7,683 nt of DNA from Roseovarius sp. (GCA_007125415.1 SLDH01000316.1:1-7683), one strand, 5' to 3'. Positions 1 through 6,858 are shown, counted from the stretch's first letter. The notes: generated from the sequence alone by a model not told the origin. Made by a program: numbers and translations.

Positions 1-534
1 AGCGGCGATGGAAGATGTCCTCAGTGCCGTTATCGTGGTGATTTTCGATGTCGAGAATTCCGATGCGCCGCGCGCCCTGGTCGAGCATGTATTGCGCGGC
101 AACAGCTGCATTGTTGAGAAAACGGTAGCCGTCGGTGTAATCCCGGCCGGCATGATGTCCGGGTGGCCACGGGCCGGCCACGACCGGGCTGCTCATCTCG
201 GCGGCAAAACACCCGAGTTCGGCCCCTGGCCTTACGGTGGGGATGTTGCGGCTCCCGGGTGGCGGTCAATGGCCGGGATAGGCCGGAGTCGGTCCCGCCT
301 CGTCAAGCCATGACTGCCAAGATGCTCCCGGAAGCCGGATGGAATCCGGATCATGCATGGCCAGAATCACACGTTCGCCAAACGGATCAGGCGACAGACC
401 GGGCCGAGCTTCACGCGGTTCACTTCGGCCAGCACGAGTTCCGCGCGACGCGGTATCCAAAAGGCATTCACGCATTTACCCCGGAAGAATTCCTGATTCA
501 CATCCTGAAGGCGGTAATCTTCGGAAAGGACTGT
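1..534 (-). pseudogene. Decayed histone deacetylase / acetylpolyamine amidohydrolase-type gene, cut by the left window edge
   Basis: Reading the minus strand from about 534 down to 1 gives pieces in the order of a class II HDAC-like deacetylase. Enzymes of this family remove acetyl groups from amines such as acetylpolyamines using a zinc ion. The N-terminal piece (534 to about 397) includes PRRAELVLAEV and LGPV. The reading then shifts frame near 375-397 and continues with ILAMHDPDSI and SWQSWLDEAG. An in-frame TGA lies at 266-268, followed in the same frame by ELGCFAAEMSSPVVAGPW. At about 166/167 the text jumps straight to PPGHHAGRDY, so roughly 30-40 residues normally between these motifs are missing. 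It continues with FLNNAAVAAQ and ILDIENHHDNGTEDIF to the edge. The family pattern is DxDxHHGxGT; here the second Asp, a zinc ligand, is Glu and the Gly is Asp. No ATG or GTG lies in frame just upstream of 534. The C-terminal half lies outside the window. Family assignment is strong; exact substrate class is not determinable. Confidence 0.87.
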
Positions 535-803
535 CTCCGCTGTCGCACGCCTCGCCCTGATCGGGGGGAACCAGAAACAGACTGATAAAATTACGTATTT
601 TTCTGAAATGGCGGTGATAAAGCCTCCATGAAACCCGTGAGCATCCCCAATGATGATTTCATCGCCCTTCCTGCAGGATTTGCATTGAAGCGGCCGGCGC
701 AGGCCGGGTTGTCTAACAAGTTTTTATTTTTGTGCAAACGAATCAATTGTCAGATCGTCTCTTTGAGCGAATAGTCGTGACCGATCGCGGAGCACCCGGC
801 AGG
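535..803. other. Intergenic region between the divergent pseudogene and the transporter operon
   Basis: No convincing gene lies here. It would hold the promoter of the transporter operon and the former promoter of the minus-strand pseudogene, but I cannot point to a clear -35/-10 pair. It contains a 48-codon plus-strand ORF (628-774, ATG to TAG) with no good ribosome binding site and no recognised relatives. It also contains a GC hairpin followed at a distance by a T-rich tract (694-731). Composition becomes AT-rich around 716-750, which fits a regulatory region. Confidence 0.5.
694..731 (+). terminator. Weak terminator-like element: GC hairpin plus T-rich tract upstream of the operon
   Basis: CCGGC (694-698) can pair with GCCGG (703-707) around a GCAG loop. 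A second small stem, TTGT (709-712) with ACAA (716-719), follows, and then TTTTTATTTTT (721-731). On the plus strand this resembles an intrinsic terminator, but the stem is short and is separated from the T tract by 13 bases. No plus-strand gene precedes it in the window. It could act on read-through or on a leader transcript of the downstream operon, or it may be chance. Confidence 0.25.
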
Positions 804-816
804 ATGATCCGATCAT
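804..816. promoter_or_regulatory. Perfect palindrome ATGATC-C-GATCAT, candidate operator
   Basis: Two 6-base arms, ATGATC and GATCAT, are exact reverse complements around one central C. The site ends 23 bases before the start codon of the binding-protein gene and just upstream of its ribosome binding site, a common place for a repressor site. No regulator gene is in the window, so the binding protein is unknown and a chance palindrome is possible. Confidence 0.3.
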
Positions 817-823
817 GAAAAAG

Positions 824-832
824 AAGGGGAGG
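824..832 (+). promoter_or_regulatory. Ribosome binding site of the substrate-binding protein gene
   Basis: The purine-rich AAGGGGAGG ends 7 bases before the ATG at 840. It is the strongest Shine-Dalgarno match in the window and fixes the start. A nearer upstream ATG at 814 is in a different frame. Confidence 0.8.
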
Positions 833-839
833 TTGATAC

Positions 840-2435
840 ATGCAAGCCAAGATGGATATGCTGATAAGCAAGCTGCGCAGTGGCGGTATTTCACGACGCG
901 AGTTCATGATCAGAAGCTCGGCACTACTTGCCGCCGGCTCCATGGGCGGCACGTCATCCTATGCGTTCGCCCAGCAAAGTGAGCCGCGGCAGGGCGGATT
1001 CATGAAGCTTGGTGTGCAAAACGCGTCGCAGAACGATTCTCTTGATCCCGGAACCTGGACGACAAGCTTTACCGGCGCGTCATTCGGCGGTGCCGTATAC
1101 AACAATCTCGTCGAAATCCTGCCCGATGGCTCGATCATCGGGGATCTTGCCGAAAGCTGGGAAGCGTCGGACGCAGCAAAGGTGTTTCGCTTCAAATTGC
1201 GCCCGGGCGTCACATTCCATCATGGAAAAAGCCTCGATTCCGAAGATGTCAGGCAATCCTTTTTGCATCACATGAAGCCTGACTCGTCTTCGGGGGCACG
1301 CGCGATCGTGCAGCAGATCGAGACAGTGGAAACCGAGGGCGATGATGTCATCATCTTCACGCTCTCCGACGGAAATGCGGATTTCCCCTATCTTGTATCA
1401 ACATGGCAACTGGCGATCTTCCCGGCGCTGGAAGGCGGCGGTATCGACATAGAATCCGGCAAGGGGACAGGCGCTTTCACGCTCGAGAGTTTCGAGCCCG
1501 GCATCGCCACCCGCCTCAGACGCAACCCGAATTATCACAAGAACAACATGCCCTATCTCGATGAGATTGAGTTCCTGTCACTTCCCGAGATGACAGCACG
1601 CCTGAACGCGCTGCTGACGGGCGAGGTGGATTTCATCCAGGATATCGACGTACGCAACCTGCGGCTCATCGAGAACAGTCCGGATTTCGAGATACAGCGC
1701 GTGCGCAGCCTCAGACATGCCACTTTCGACATGGATACGCGGGTCGCGCCCTTCGATAATCCGGATGTGCGCCTCGCACTGAAATACGCGCTCGACCGTG
1801 AAGACATCATCGAAAAGGTGTTCATGGGCGAAGGCAGCATCGGCAATGACGTTCCGGTTGCACCTATCATGCCGTTCTACCGCGAGTTCCCGCAGCGGAC
1901 CTATGACATAGAAAAGGCCAAGGAGCATCTGGCAAAGGCCGGTCTTGACAGCGTGAGTGTTGATCTTTCGGTTGCGGACAATGCCTTCGCAGGTGCCATC
2001 GAAGCAGCCGTGCTCTACCAGAGCCACGCCGCGCCGGCAGGCATCAACATCAACATCGTGCGTGAGGCCGCTGACGGGTATTGGGAGAATGTCTGGCTCA
2101 AGAAACCCTTTGTCGCGGTTGACTGGTTCGGACGGCCGACCATGGACTGGCTCTTCTCGACGATCTACACCTCGGATGCGCCATGGAATGCCGGATGGTT
2201 CAACGAGCGTTTCGACGAATTGCATGCGCTTGCCCGGTCTGAAACCGATGAAGACAAGCGCGCGGCCTATTACGGCGAAATGCAGGAAATTATCTATGAA
2301 GACGGCAACGTGATCACCGCCGGCTTCGTGAGTTGGCTCAATGCACATTCCAGCCGCTTCGAGTTCGGTGAGGTCGGGGGAACCCTGCCGCTCAACAATA
2401 TGCGAATTTGCGAAAGGGCATGGGCCAAAGCCTGA
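840..2435 (+). CDS. ABC transporter substrate-binding protein, family 5 (DppA/OppA-like), Tat-exported
   Basis: This 531-residue periplasmic protein captures the solute and delivers it to the permease pair encoded downstream. Residues 18-24 (SRREFMI) form a twin-arginine motif, followed by a hydrophobic stretch at about 25-40 and a likely signal peptidase site after AFA (42-44), so it should be exported folded by the Tat system. The mature part has family 5 hallmarks: GDLAESWEASD at 101-111, then FKLRPGVTFHHG and the SEDV segment to about 137, and the C-terminal pattern with FNERFDEL and a Tyr/Trp-rich region. Length is typical for the family. The start is supported by a strong ribosome binding site 7 bases upstream. 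It is the first gene of the operon and is followed immediately by a stem-loop. Family members bind peptides, nickel chelates, opines, sugars or polyamine-like solutes; the substrate cannot be assigned here. Confidence 0.97.
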   Translation: MQAKMDMLISKLRSGGISRREFMIRSSALLAAGSMGGTSSYAFAQQSEPRQGGFMKLGVQNASQNDSLDPGTWTTSFTGASFGGAVYNNLVEILPDGSIIGDLAESWEASDAAKVFRFKLRPGVTFHHGKSLDSEDVRQSFLHHMKPDSSSGARAIVQQIETVETEGDDVIIFTLSDGNADFPYLVSTWQLAIFPALEGGGIDIESGKGTGAFTLESFEPGIATRLRRNPNYHKNNMPYLDEIEFLSLPEMTARLNALLTGEVDFIQDIDVRNLRLIENSPDFEIQRVRSLRHATFDMDTRVAPFDNPDVRLALKYALDREDIIEKVFMGEGSIGNDVPVAPIMPFYREFPQRTYDIEKAKEHLAKAGLDSVSVDLSVADNAFAGAIEAAVLYQSHAAPAGININIVREAADGYWENVWLKKPFVAVDWFGRPTMDWLFSTIYTSDAPWNAGWFNERFDELHALARSETDEDKRAAYYGEMQEIIYEDGNVITAGFVSWLNAHSSRFEFGEVGGTLPLNNMRICERAWAKA

Positions 2436-2479
2436 CAGGTGCTGACGGGCGGGCGGTGGTCAGCCGCCCCCCACACCTG
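2436..2479 (+). promoter_or_regulatory. Stem-loop directly after the binding-protein stop codon
   Basis: CAGGTG (2436-2441) pairs with CACCTG (2474-2479), and inside it GGGCGG (2451-2456) pairs with CCGCCC (2464-2469) around a 7-base loop. The outer arm begins at the first base after the TGA. There is no T tract after it, so it is not a standard intrinsic terminator. In importer operons a hairpin between the binding protein and the permease genes often protects the upstream message and lets the binding protein be made in excess; that role is inferred from position. Confidence 0.55.
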
Positions 2480-2767
2480 CATCCACAGCATCTGGAGCGG
2501 CTGGTGATATGCAGCACGACCCTCATGAGACAGGCATGTTTGTCGCGCAGGACAGAACCGCGGCATTGAGCCGTCGATACCGGAAGCCCGCTTTTGTCAG
2601 GCATCGGTCGGAAGCGACCGTTTCGAGCCATTGATCGAACGCAGGGTTCAGAACTGCATGGCTTGCAGAAAGTGCATCTTCTCCCGGCCCTTCTCTTGCG
2701 CCTGGAAAACAGGGTTTGCACGAGCGACAGACACACGGCCGGAACCACGCCCACGGAGACATCGCGA
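2480..2767. other. Long spacer between binding-protein and permease genes, no gene recognised
   Basis: This stretch separates two genes of one operon that are usually close together. The permease frame is open upstream to a TTG at 2594, but the added 58 residues are not membrane-like and have no ribosome binding site, so I do not include them. Minus-strand frames are open across it but give protein-like text that I do not recognise in any family. It may be a decayed insert or an untranslated leader. Confidence 0.45.
2755..2759 (+). promoter_or_regulatory. Ribosome binding site that fixes the first permease start
   Basis: GGAGA lies 8 bases before the ATG at 2768. It supports this start over the in-frame TTG at 2594, which has no such site. 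Confidence 0.6.
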
Positions 2768-3733
2768 ATGACCGGAAAGCCCAATCCTTTGTTCAGCATG
2801 ATATTGGGGCGCATCGGGCTGGGCCTTGTCAGTATACTGATCGTGTCTCTGGTGATCTTCTCTACGGTCAGCCTTTTGCCCGGCAGTTACGCGGCTGCCA
2901 TCCTTGGGCAGAACGCGACACCCGAAGCCGTGGCCGCATTCGAAGAAAGGCTGGGGCTCGATCAACCCTGGTTCTGGCGATATCTGCAATGGCTGGGCTC
3001 TGCGGTGAGAGGTGAATTCGGCCTGTCTTTCTCCGGGCGGCCCGTCATCGACATAATCGGGCCGCGCCTCGTGAATACGGTATTGCTGGCTTCGATCACG
3101 GCCGTGATCGCGGTGCCGCTTGCAGTGACATTGGGGATCATCTGCGCGCGGTATCGCGGGCGGCCCATCGACAGGCTGATCTCCACCTCGTCTCTGGCGG
3201 CGATCTCGTTTCCGGAATTCTTCATCGCCTATGTCCTGATGATGATTCTCGCCGTGCAACTCCAACTCCTGCCGTCCATGGCAGGTATTCGCGATGGCAT
3301 GAGCTTCGGGGAACAGCTTTACCGGATGATACTGCCGGTCCTGACGCTCTTGATGGTCATCCTGGCACATATGGTGCGCAACACGCGCGCCGCCATCTTG
3401 TCCGTCATGTCGAGCGCCTATGTCGAAATGGCGCGCTTGAAGGGTGAGTCAGAAGATCGCGTGATCATGTATCACGCCCTGCCCAACGCCATCGGCCCGA
3501 TCGCGAGCGTCGTCGCGCTGAACCTGGCCTACCTGATCGCCGGTGTTGTCGTGATCGAGGTGGTGTTTGTCTATCCCGGCGTCGGTCAATCAATGATCGA
3601 CGCGGTGCGCAATCGCGATGTGCCGGTGATCCAGGCCTGCGCATTGATCTTCGCCACCGCCTATATCGGGTTCAATCTGATCGCCGATGTCATTTCGATC
3701 GTCAGCAATCCGCGTCTGCTGCATCCGCGCTGA
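2768..3733 (+). CDS. ABC transporter permease, DppB/OppB type
   Basis: This 321-residue inner-membrane protein is one half of the transport channel. It has a hydrophobic first segment at about 12-35, then a periplasmic region with the family pattern RLGLDQPWFWRYLQWL (61-76) and GEFGLSFSG (82-90). Further membrane segments lie at about 101-125, 140-165, 189-203, 245-270 and 289-312. The cytoplasmic coupling loop (EAA loop) is at 218-240 (YVEMARLKGES to HALPN), where it contacts the ATPase. FVYPGVGQ at 267-274 is a family hallmark. Length matches the family of about 310-340 residues. The start was chosen from the membrane segment position and the GGAGA site 8 bases upstream. Its stop codon overlaps the ribosome binding site of the next permease, 8 bases away. 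Assignment is firm; substrate is unknown. Confidence 0.96.
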   Translation: MTGKPNPLFSMILGRIGLGLVSILIVSLVIFSTVSLLPGSYAAAILGQNATPEAVAAFEERLGLDQPWFWRYLQWLGSAVRGEFGLSFSGRPVIDIIGPRLVNTVLLASITAVIAVPLAVTLGIICARYRGRPIDRLISTSSLAAISFPEFFIAYVLMMILAVQLQLLPSMAGIRDGMSFGEQLYRMILPVLTLLMVILAHMVRNTRAAILSVMSSAYVEMARLKGESEDRVIMYHALPNAIGPIASVVALNLAYLIAGVVVIEVVFVYPGVGQSMIDAVRNRDVPVIQACALIFATAYIGFNLIADVISIVSNPRLLHPR

Positions 3734-3741
3734 GGGACCGC

Positions 3742-4620
3742 ATGGAAAAAAGCATTGATCTTCCCCCCCCGAGGATTGGCCGTTTCCGGCACATCGTGAA
3801 CCTGCTCCGCACTGCCCCGCGCACGGCCAAGTTCGGCATGGTTATTGTCGGCCTCTATGCCTTCGTTGCCATTTTCGCGCCCTGGCTTGCCCCCTATGGG
3901 GAGGCCGAGACGGTCTCGCGCATACCCTTTGACGGCTGGAGTTCGGATCATCTGCTCGGCACTGACCGGCTGGGCAGGGATTTCCTGTCGCGCCTGATTT
4001 ATGGCGCGCGAAATTCGATTTCCATCGCTTTGATCACAACCCTCATCTCCTGCACCATCGGTTGCATGACCGGTGTTTTCAGTGCCCTGGTCGGAGGAAT
4101 CGTGGACCAGGTCATTTCCCGCTTTGTCGATGCGATCATGTCGGTGCCCGACCTGATCTTCATCCTCATGGTGTTGTCGATTTTCGGCTCCTCCATCCCC
4201 AACCTGATCATGATCATCGCCCTGCTCACCTCGACACGCTTCTTTCGTATCTCGCGCGCGGCAGCGCTCAATGTGGGGAGCCTCGATTTCGTCGAGGCTG
4301 CGAGGGTCCGTGGCGAGGGGCTTGTCTGGATCTCGGTGAACGAGATTTTCCCGAATATCCTCCCCCTCATCCTGTCGGAACTCGGGATGCGGTTCTGCTT
4401 CATCTTTCTGTCGATTGCCGCGCTGTCCTTCCTTGGCGTTGGCATTCAACCCCCGGCAGCCGAATGGGGATCGATGGTGCGCGAGAATGCTGCGCTGATC
4501 AACATGGGCGACATCACCCCTCTCATACCGGCGGCTGCAATCGCCCTGCTCACCATTTCGGTGAATTTCATCGTCGACTGGCTGCTCAACACTGCCAGTG
4601 GCCTGACAGACGAGAACTGA
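3742..4620 (+). CDS. ABC transporter permease, DppC/OppC type
   Basis: This 292-residue inner-membrane protein is the second half of the channel and pairs with the DppB-type permease encoded just upstream. An N-terminal segment at about 31-50 is followed by the DppC hallmark HLLGTDRLGRDFLSRLIYGA (70-89). Four to five membrane segments follow. The EAA coupling loop is at 183-208 (FVEAARVRGEG to NILP), and ALSFLGVGIQPPAAEWG (227-243) is typical of the family. GAGGGA at 3732-3737, overlapping the preceding stop, serves as ribosome binding site for the ATG at 3742. Codons 7-10 contain a run of eight C (3763-3770), so a slip there would abolish the protein; the frame is intact as given. The gene ends 3 bases before the ATPase start. 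Confidence 0.97.
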   Translation: MEKSIDLPPPRIGRFRHIVNLLRTAPRTAKFGMVIVGLYAFVAIFAPWLAPYGEAETVSRIPFDGWSSDHLLGTDRLGRDFLSRLIYGARNSISIALITTLISCTIGCMTGVFSALVGGIVDQVISRFVDAIMSVPDLIFILMVLSIFGSSIPNLIMIIALLTSTRFFRISRAAALNVGSLDFVEAARVRGEGLVWISVNEIFPNILPLILSELGMRFCFIFLSIAALSFLGVGIQPPAAEWGSMVRENAALINMGDITPLIPAAAIALLTISVNFIVDWLLNTASGLTDEN

Positions 4621-4623
4621 CAG

Positions 4624-6258
4624 ATGCACGACACCGCAAATCCTGAGGCTGCAGCCCCCGTGATCGAAATCAGGGATCTGTGGATCGACGGGAAACTGAA
4701 CGAAACCTGGGCACCCATCGTCAAGGGCGTCAGCCTGTCGCTGCGCCCGGGCGAGGTGCTTGGGCTGGTCGGGGAATCGGGCGCCGGCAAATCCACGATC
4801 GGTCTGGCGGCACTGGGATATCTGCGCTCGGGTGCGCGCGCGACCGCCGGATCGGTTCGGATCGATGGCACTGATCTTCTGTCGATTCCCGAGGCCGACC
4901 GACGCCCGATGCGCGGCACAAGGGTGGCCTATGTCGCGCAAAGTGCCCAGGCGGCGTTCAATCCCGCTCATCGCCTCATGGAGCAGATCACGACGGTTGC
5001 GGTCAAGCGCGGGGGCATGCGCCGGGAGGAGGCACAAAAACGCGCGGTTGATCTGTTTGTGGCACTCCAGCTGCCAGAGCCGAATACATTCGGCGAGCGC
5101 TATCCGCATCAGGTTTCGGGCGGCCAGCTACAGCGCGCCATGGTGGCGATGGCGCTGATCTGCAACCCTTCACTGATTGTCTTTGACGAGCCGACGACGG
5201 CGCTCGATGTCACGACGCAGGTGGAAGTGCTGATTGCGATCCGAAAGGTGATCGAGGATTTCGGCGTGGCTGCGATCTACATCACCCACGATCTGGCGGT
5301 GGTGGCGCAGATCGCCCACCGGGTGGCGGTCCTGCGCTTTGGCGAAATCATCGAGGAAGGGGCGCTCGACCGGATCCTGAATGATCCGCGCCATCCCTAT
5401 ACCCAGAGCCTCTGGGCCTTGCATGACATGACCCTCGACAAATCCGACCAACATGGACAAGGCGGCGGAGCCCTTCTCTCGATCGAGTCGGTCTCCGCCC
5501 GCTACGGTGATTTCGCGGCATTGACGGATGTAAATCTCCAGGTCGAAAAGGGCGCGACAGTCGCGCTCGTCGGCGAATCCGGTTCCGGAAAATCCACCTT
5601 GGGGCGGGTCATCACGGGGCTCATGGAGCCGTCGGAGGGGCAGATTCTCTGGGATGGAAAACCCTTGGCTACAAAGGTGCAGCGACGACCGCTTGAGACT
5701 CTCAGGCGCATTCAGATCATCTATCAATCTGCCGATACGGCTCTGAACCCCCGCACGACGATCCGCAAGATCATCGGCAGGCCGCTCAAGCTGTATCACG
5801 GCCTGCGCGGCAAGGCCCGCGAAGCACGTGTCACCGAATTGCTCAAGATGGTCGAATTGAGTGAGGCGTTCGCCGACCGGTATCCCGGGCAGCTTTCTGG
5901 CGGACAAAAGCAACGGGTCGCCATCGCACGTGCACTGGCGGCCAATCCCGAACTGATCATCTGTGACGAGATCACCTCTTCACTCGACAAGGTTGTGCAA
6001 GCCGAAGTGCTACGCATGCTGCTTGACCTTCAGGATCGTCTGGGAGTGTCCTATCTTTTCATCACTCATGATATCGAAGTTGTCAGGGTCATCGCTGATC
6101 GTGTCGTCGTCATGCAGAATGGCAGGATCGTCGAGCAGGATGATACCGCATCATTCTTCGCACCCCCGCATGAGCCTTACACCGAAAAACTCCTGGCATC
6201 TGTTCCCGATATGGCCGGCGGATGGCTGGACGCGATCATTGCGCAGCGTGCAGTTTGA
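4624..6258 (+). CDS. ABC transporter ATPase with two fused nucleotide-binding domains (DppD-DppF fusion)
   Basis: This 544-residue cytoplasmic protein carries both ATPase domains, normally two separate proteins, and powers uptake through the permease pair. Domain 1 has Walker A GESGAGKST (50-58), Q-loop Gln106, signature VSGGQ (164-168), Walker B LIVFDEP (184-190) with catalytic Glu189, and H-loop His222. Domain 2 has Walker A GESGSGKST (317-325), Q-loop Gln368, signature LSGGQ (424-428), Walker B LIICDEI (444-450) with Glu449, and His482. Each domain ends with a peptide-transporter-type segment (DPRHPYTQSL at about 254-263 and HEPYTEKLL at about 516-524). All key residues are present in both halves, so both should hydrolyse ATP. 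The start lies 3 bases after the stop of the permease gene with only a weak GAGAA ribosome site, so translation is probably coupled. No terminator is visible after its stop. Confidence 0.98.
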   Translation: MHDTANPEAAAPVIEIRDLWIDGKLNETWAPIVKGVSLSLRPGEVLGLVGESGAGKSTIGLAALGYLRSGARATAGSVRIDGTDLLSIPEADRRPMRGTRVAYVAQSAQAAFNPAHRLMEQITTVAVKRGGMRREEAQKRAVDLFVALQLPEPNTFGERYPHQVSGGQLQRAMVAMALICNPSLIVFDEPTTALDVTTQVEVLIAIRKVIEDFGVAAIYITHDLAVVAQIAHRVAVLRFGEIIEEGALDRILNDPRHPYTQSLWALHDMTLDKSDQHGQGGGALLSIESVSARYGDFAALTDVNLQVEKGATVALVGESGSGKSTLGRVITGLMEPSEGQILWDGKPLATKVQRRPLETLRRIQIIYQSADTALNPRTTIRKIIGRPLKLYHGLRGKAREARVTELLKMVELSEAFADRYPGQLSGGQKQRVAIARALAANPELIICDEITSSLDKVVQAEVLRMLLDLQDRLGVSYLFITHDIEVVRVIADRVVVMQNGRIVEQDDTASFFAPPHEPYTEKLLASVPDMAGGWLDAIIAQRAV

Positions 6259-6265
6259 CAACGCG

Positions 6266-6612
6266 AACCCCTGGGGAAGATCATGTCGGCGACGAACAGC
6301 GTCCTAAGCTCGGGGCAGACGACGAGGACGCCGTCGAGCTTCGCCTCTTCGAACTTGCCCGAGATCACGCGCTTGGGTGCGACGAGGCCCGTCGCTCCGG
6401 CAGGGATCTTGGTCGCCGGGCCGACCCCCACGAAGCCATGCGGACTCGGCGGGAGGAGGGGGCTTTACTGATGGAACGGACGCCGGTTCATCGTGTTGCC
6501 GGCAAAAACGTTCTCCGAGATGGTGCGGTCAAGGAAGCCCTCGGGCGCGCTGATCGCGACCCGTCCCGTGGCGATGAAGCCGCGCTCCCATTCCGCGAAA
6601 TCGCTTTCGTCC
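6266..6612 (-). pseudogene. Internal fragment of an alkylsulfatase-type metallo-beta-lactamase-fold hydrolase gene
   Basis: A single minus-strand frame reads TGRVAISAPEGFLDRTISEN, VFAGNTMNRRPFHQ, then an in-frame TAA (6465-6467), then SPLLPPSPHGFVGVGP, ATKIPAGATGLVAP and FEEAKLDGV. This follows the order of alkyl/aryl sulfatases of the SdsA type: APEGF, then SENV-AGN-M-RR, then a LLP segment, then a TGL--P segment and DGV. At about 6318 the text appears to skip some 15 residues to CPELRTLFVADM. The zinc-binding THxHxDH segment, which lies upstream of APEGF in the family, is absent because the remnant stops at the transposase remnant at about 6612-6630. The C-terminal half is also missing, as the sequence runs into the end of the transporter operon. 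It is therefore non-functional. Family assignment rests on motif order recalled from memory. Confidence 0.7.
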
Positions 6613-6629
6613 GCAGAGGGCAGCGCGGC

Positions 6630-6858
6630 GCGTCGCTGGCATGGTGGACGTCGGTCACGCTGAAGGCCGACTTTGCATCGGAGCTGTGGAGAAGGCGCTT
6701 GCGAAATCCGGCACGCTCGAGATTTTCAGCACGGGCGAGGGCCGTCAATTCATCTCGACCGGGTTGATCAAGGTGCTGGCCACCCGTGAGATCCGTATCA
6801 GCATGGGTGCAAGCACCCCTGACATGACAATGTCTTCGCCGAATGCCTGTGGCGCAAC
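6630..6858 (+). mobile_element. Remnant of an IS3-family transposase (orfB, DDE catalytic part)
   Basis: Plus-strand text in three frames matches the C-terminal catalytic region of IS3-family OrfB. Frame 1 (6630-6674) gives LAWWTSVTLKADF. One missing T in the run at 6672-6674 shifts it to frame 2 (6674-6805), with CIGAVEKALAKSG, EIFSTGEGRQFIS and KVLATREIRISM. A further one-base loss between 6803 and 6826 leads to DNVFAECLWRN (6826-6858). Intact relatives read roughly EIFNTDQGSQFTS and DNVFVERLWR, so the second catalytic Asp is Gly here while the Glu is kept. The first catalytic Asp, the rest of OrfB, OrfA and both terminal inverted repeats are absent. Without these it cannot transpose. It abuts the alkylsulfatase fragment, which points to an old insertion or deletion at that boundary. 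Confidence 0.8.

Noticed and set aside
8..585. Plus-strand ORFs of 101 and 140 codons at the left end
   Set aside because: They are antisense to the deacetylase remnant, whose minus-strand motifs are clearly recognisable, and their own text resembles no family.
1578..2348. 256-codon minus-strand ORF
   Set aside because: It lies wholly antisense to the binding-protein gene, where high GC leaves reverse frames open; no domain is visible.
2594..2767. 58-residue N-terminal extension of the first permease from a TTG
   Set aside because: The extension has no membrane segment, no ribosome binding site and would displace the normal first helix; ATG 2768 has GGAGA 8 bases upstream.
3661..5109. 482-codon minus-strand ORF
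   Set aside because: It is antisense to two permeases and the ATPase, is very rich in charged residues typical of reversed membrane-protein codons, and shows no motif.
5170..5913. 247-codon minus-strand ORF
   Set aside because: Antisense to the fused ATPase, with no recognisable domain.
6269..6277. CCCCTGGGG after the ATPase gene as an operon terminator
   Set aside because: The arms are four bases with a one-base centre and no T tract follows, so it cannot form a proper terminator hairpin.
6222..6767. 181-codon plus-strand ORF
   Set aside because: Most of it is antisense to the sulfatase fragment; only its part from about 6630 is meaningful, as one frame of the broken transposase.
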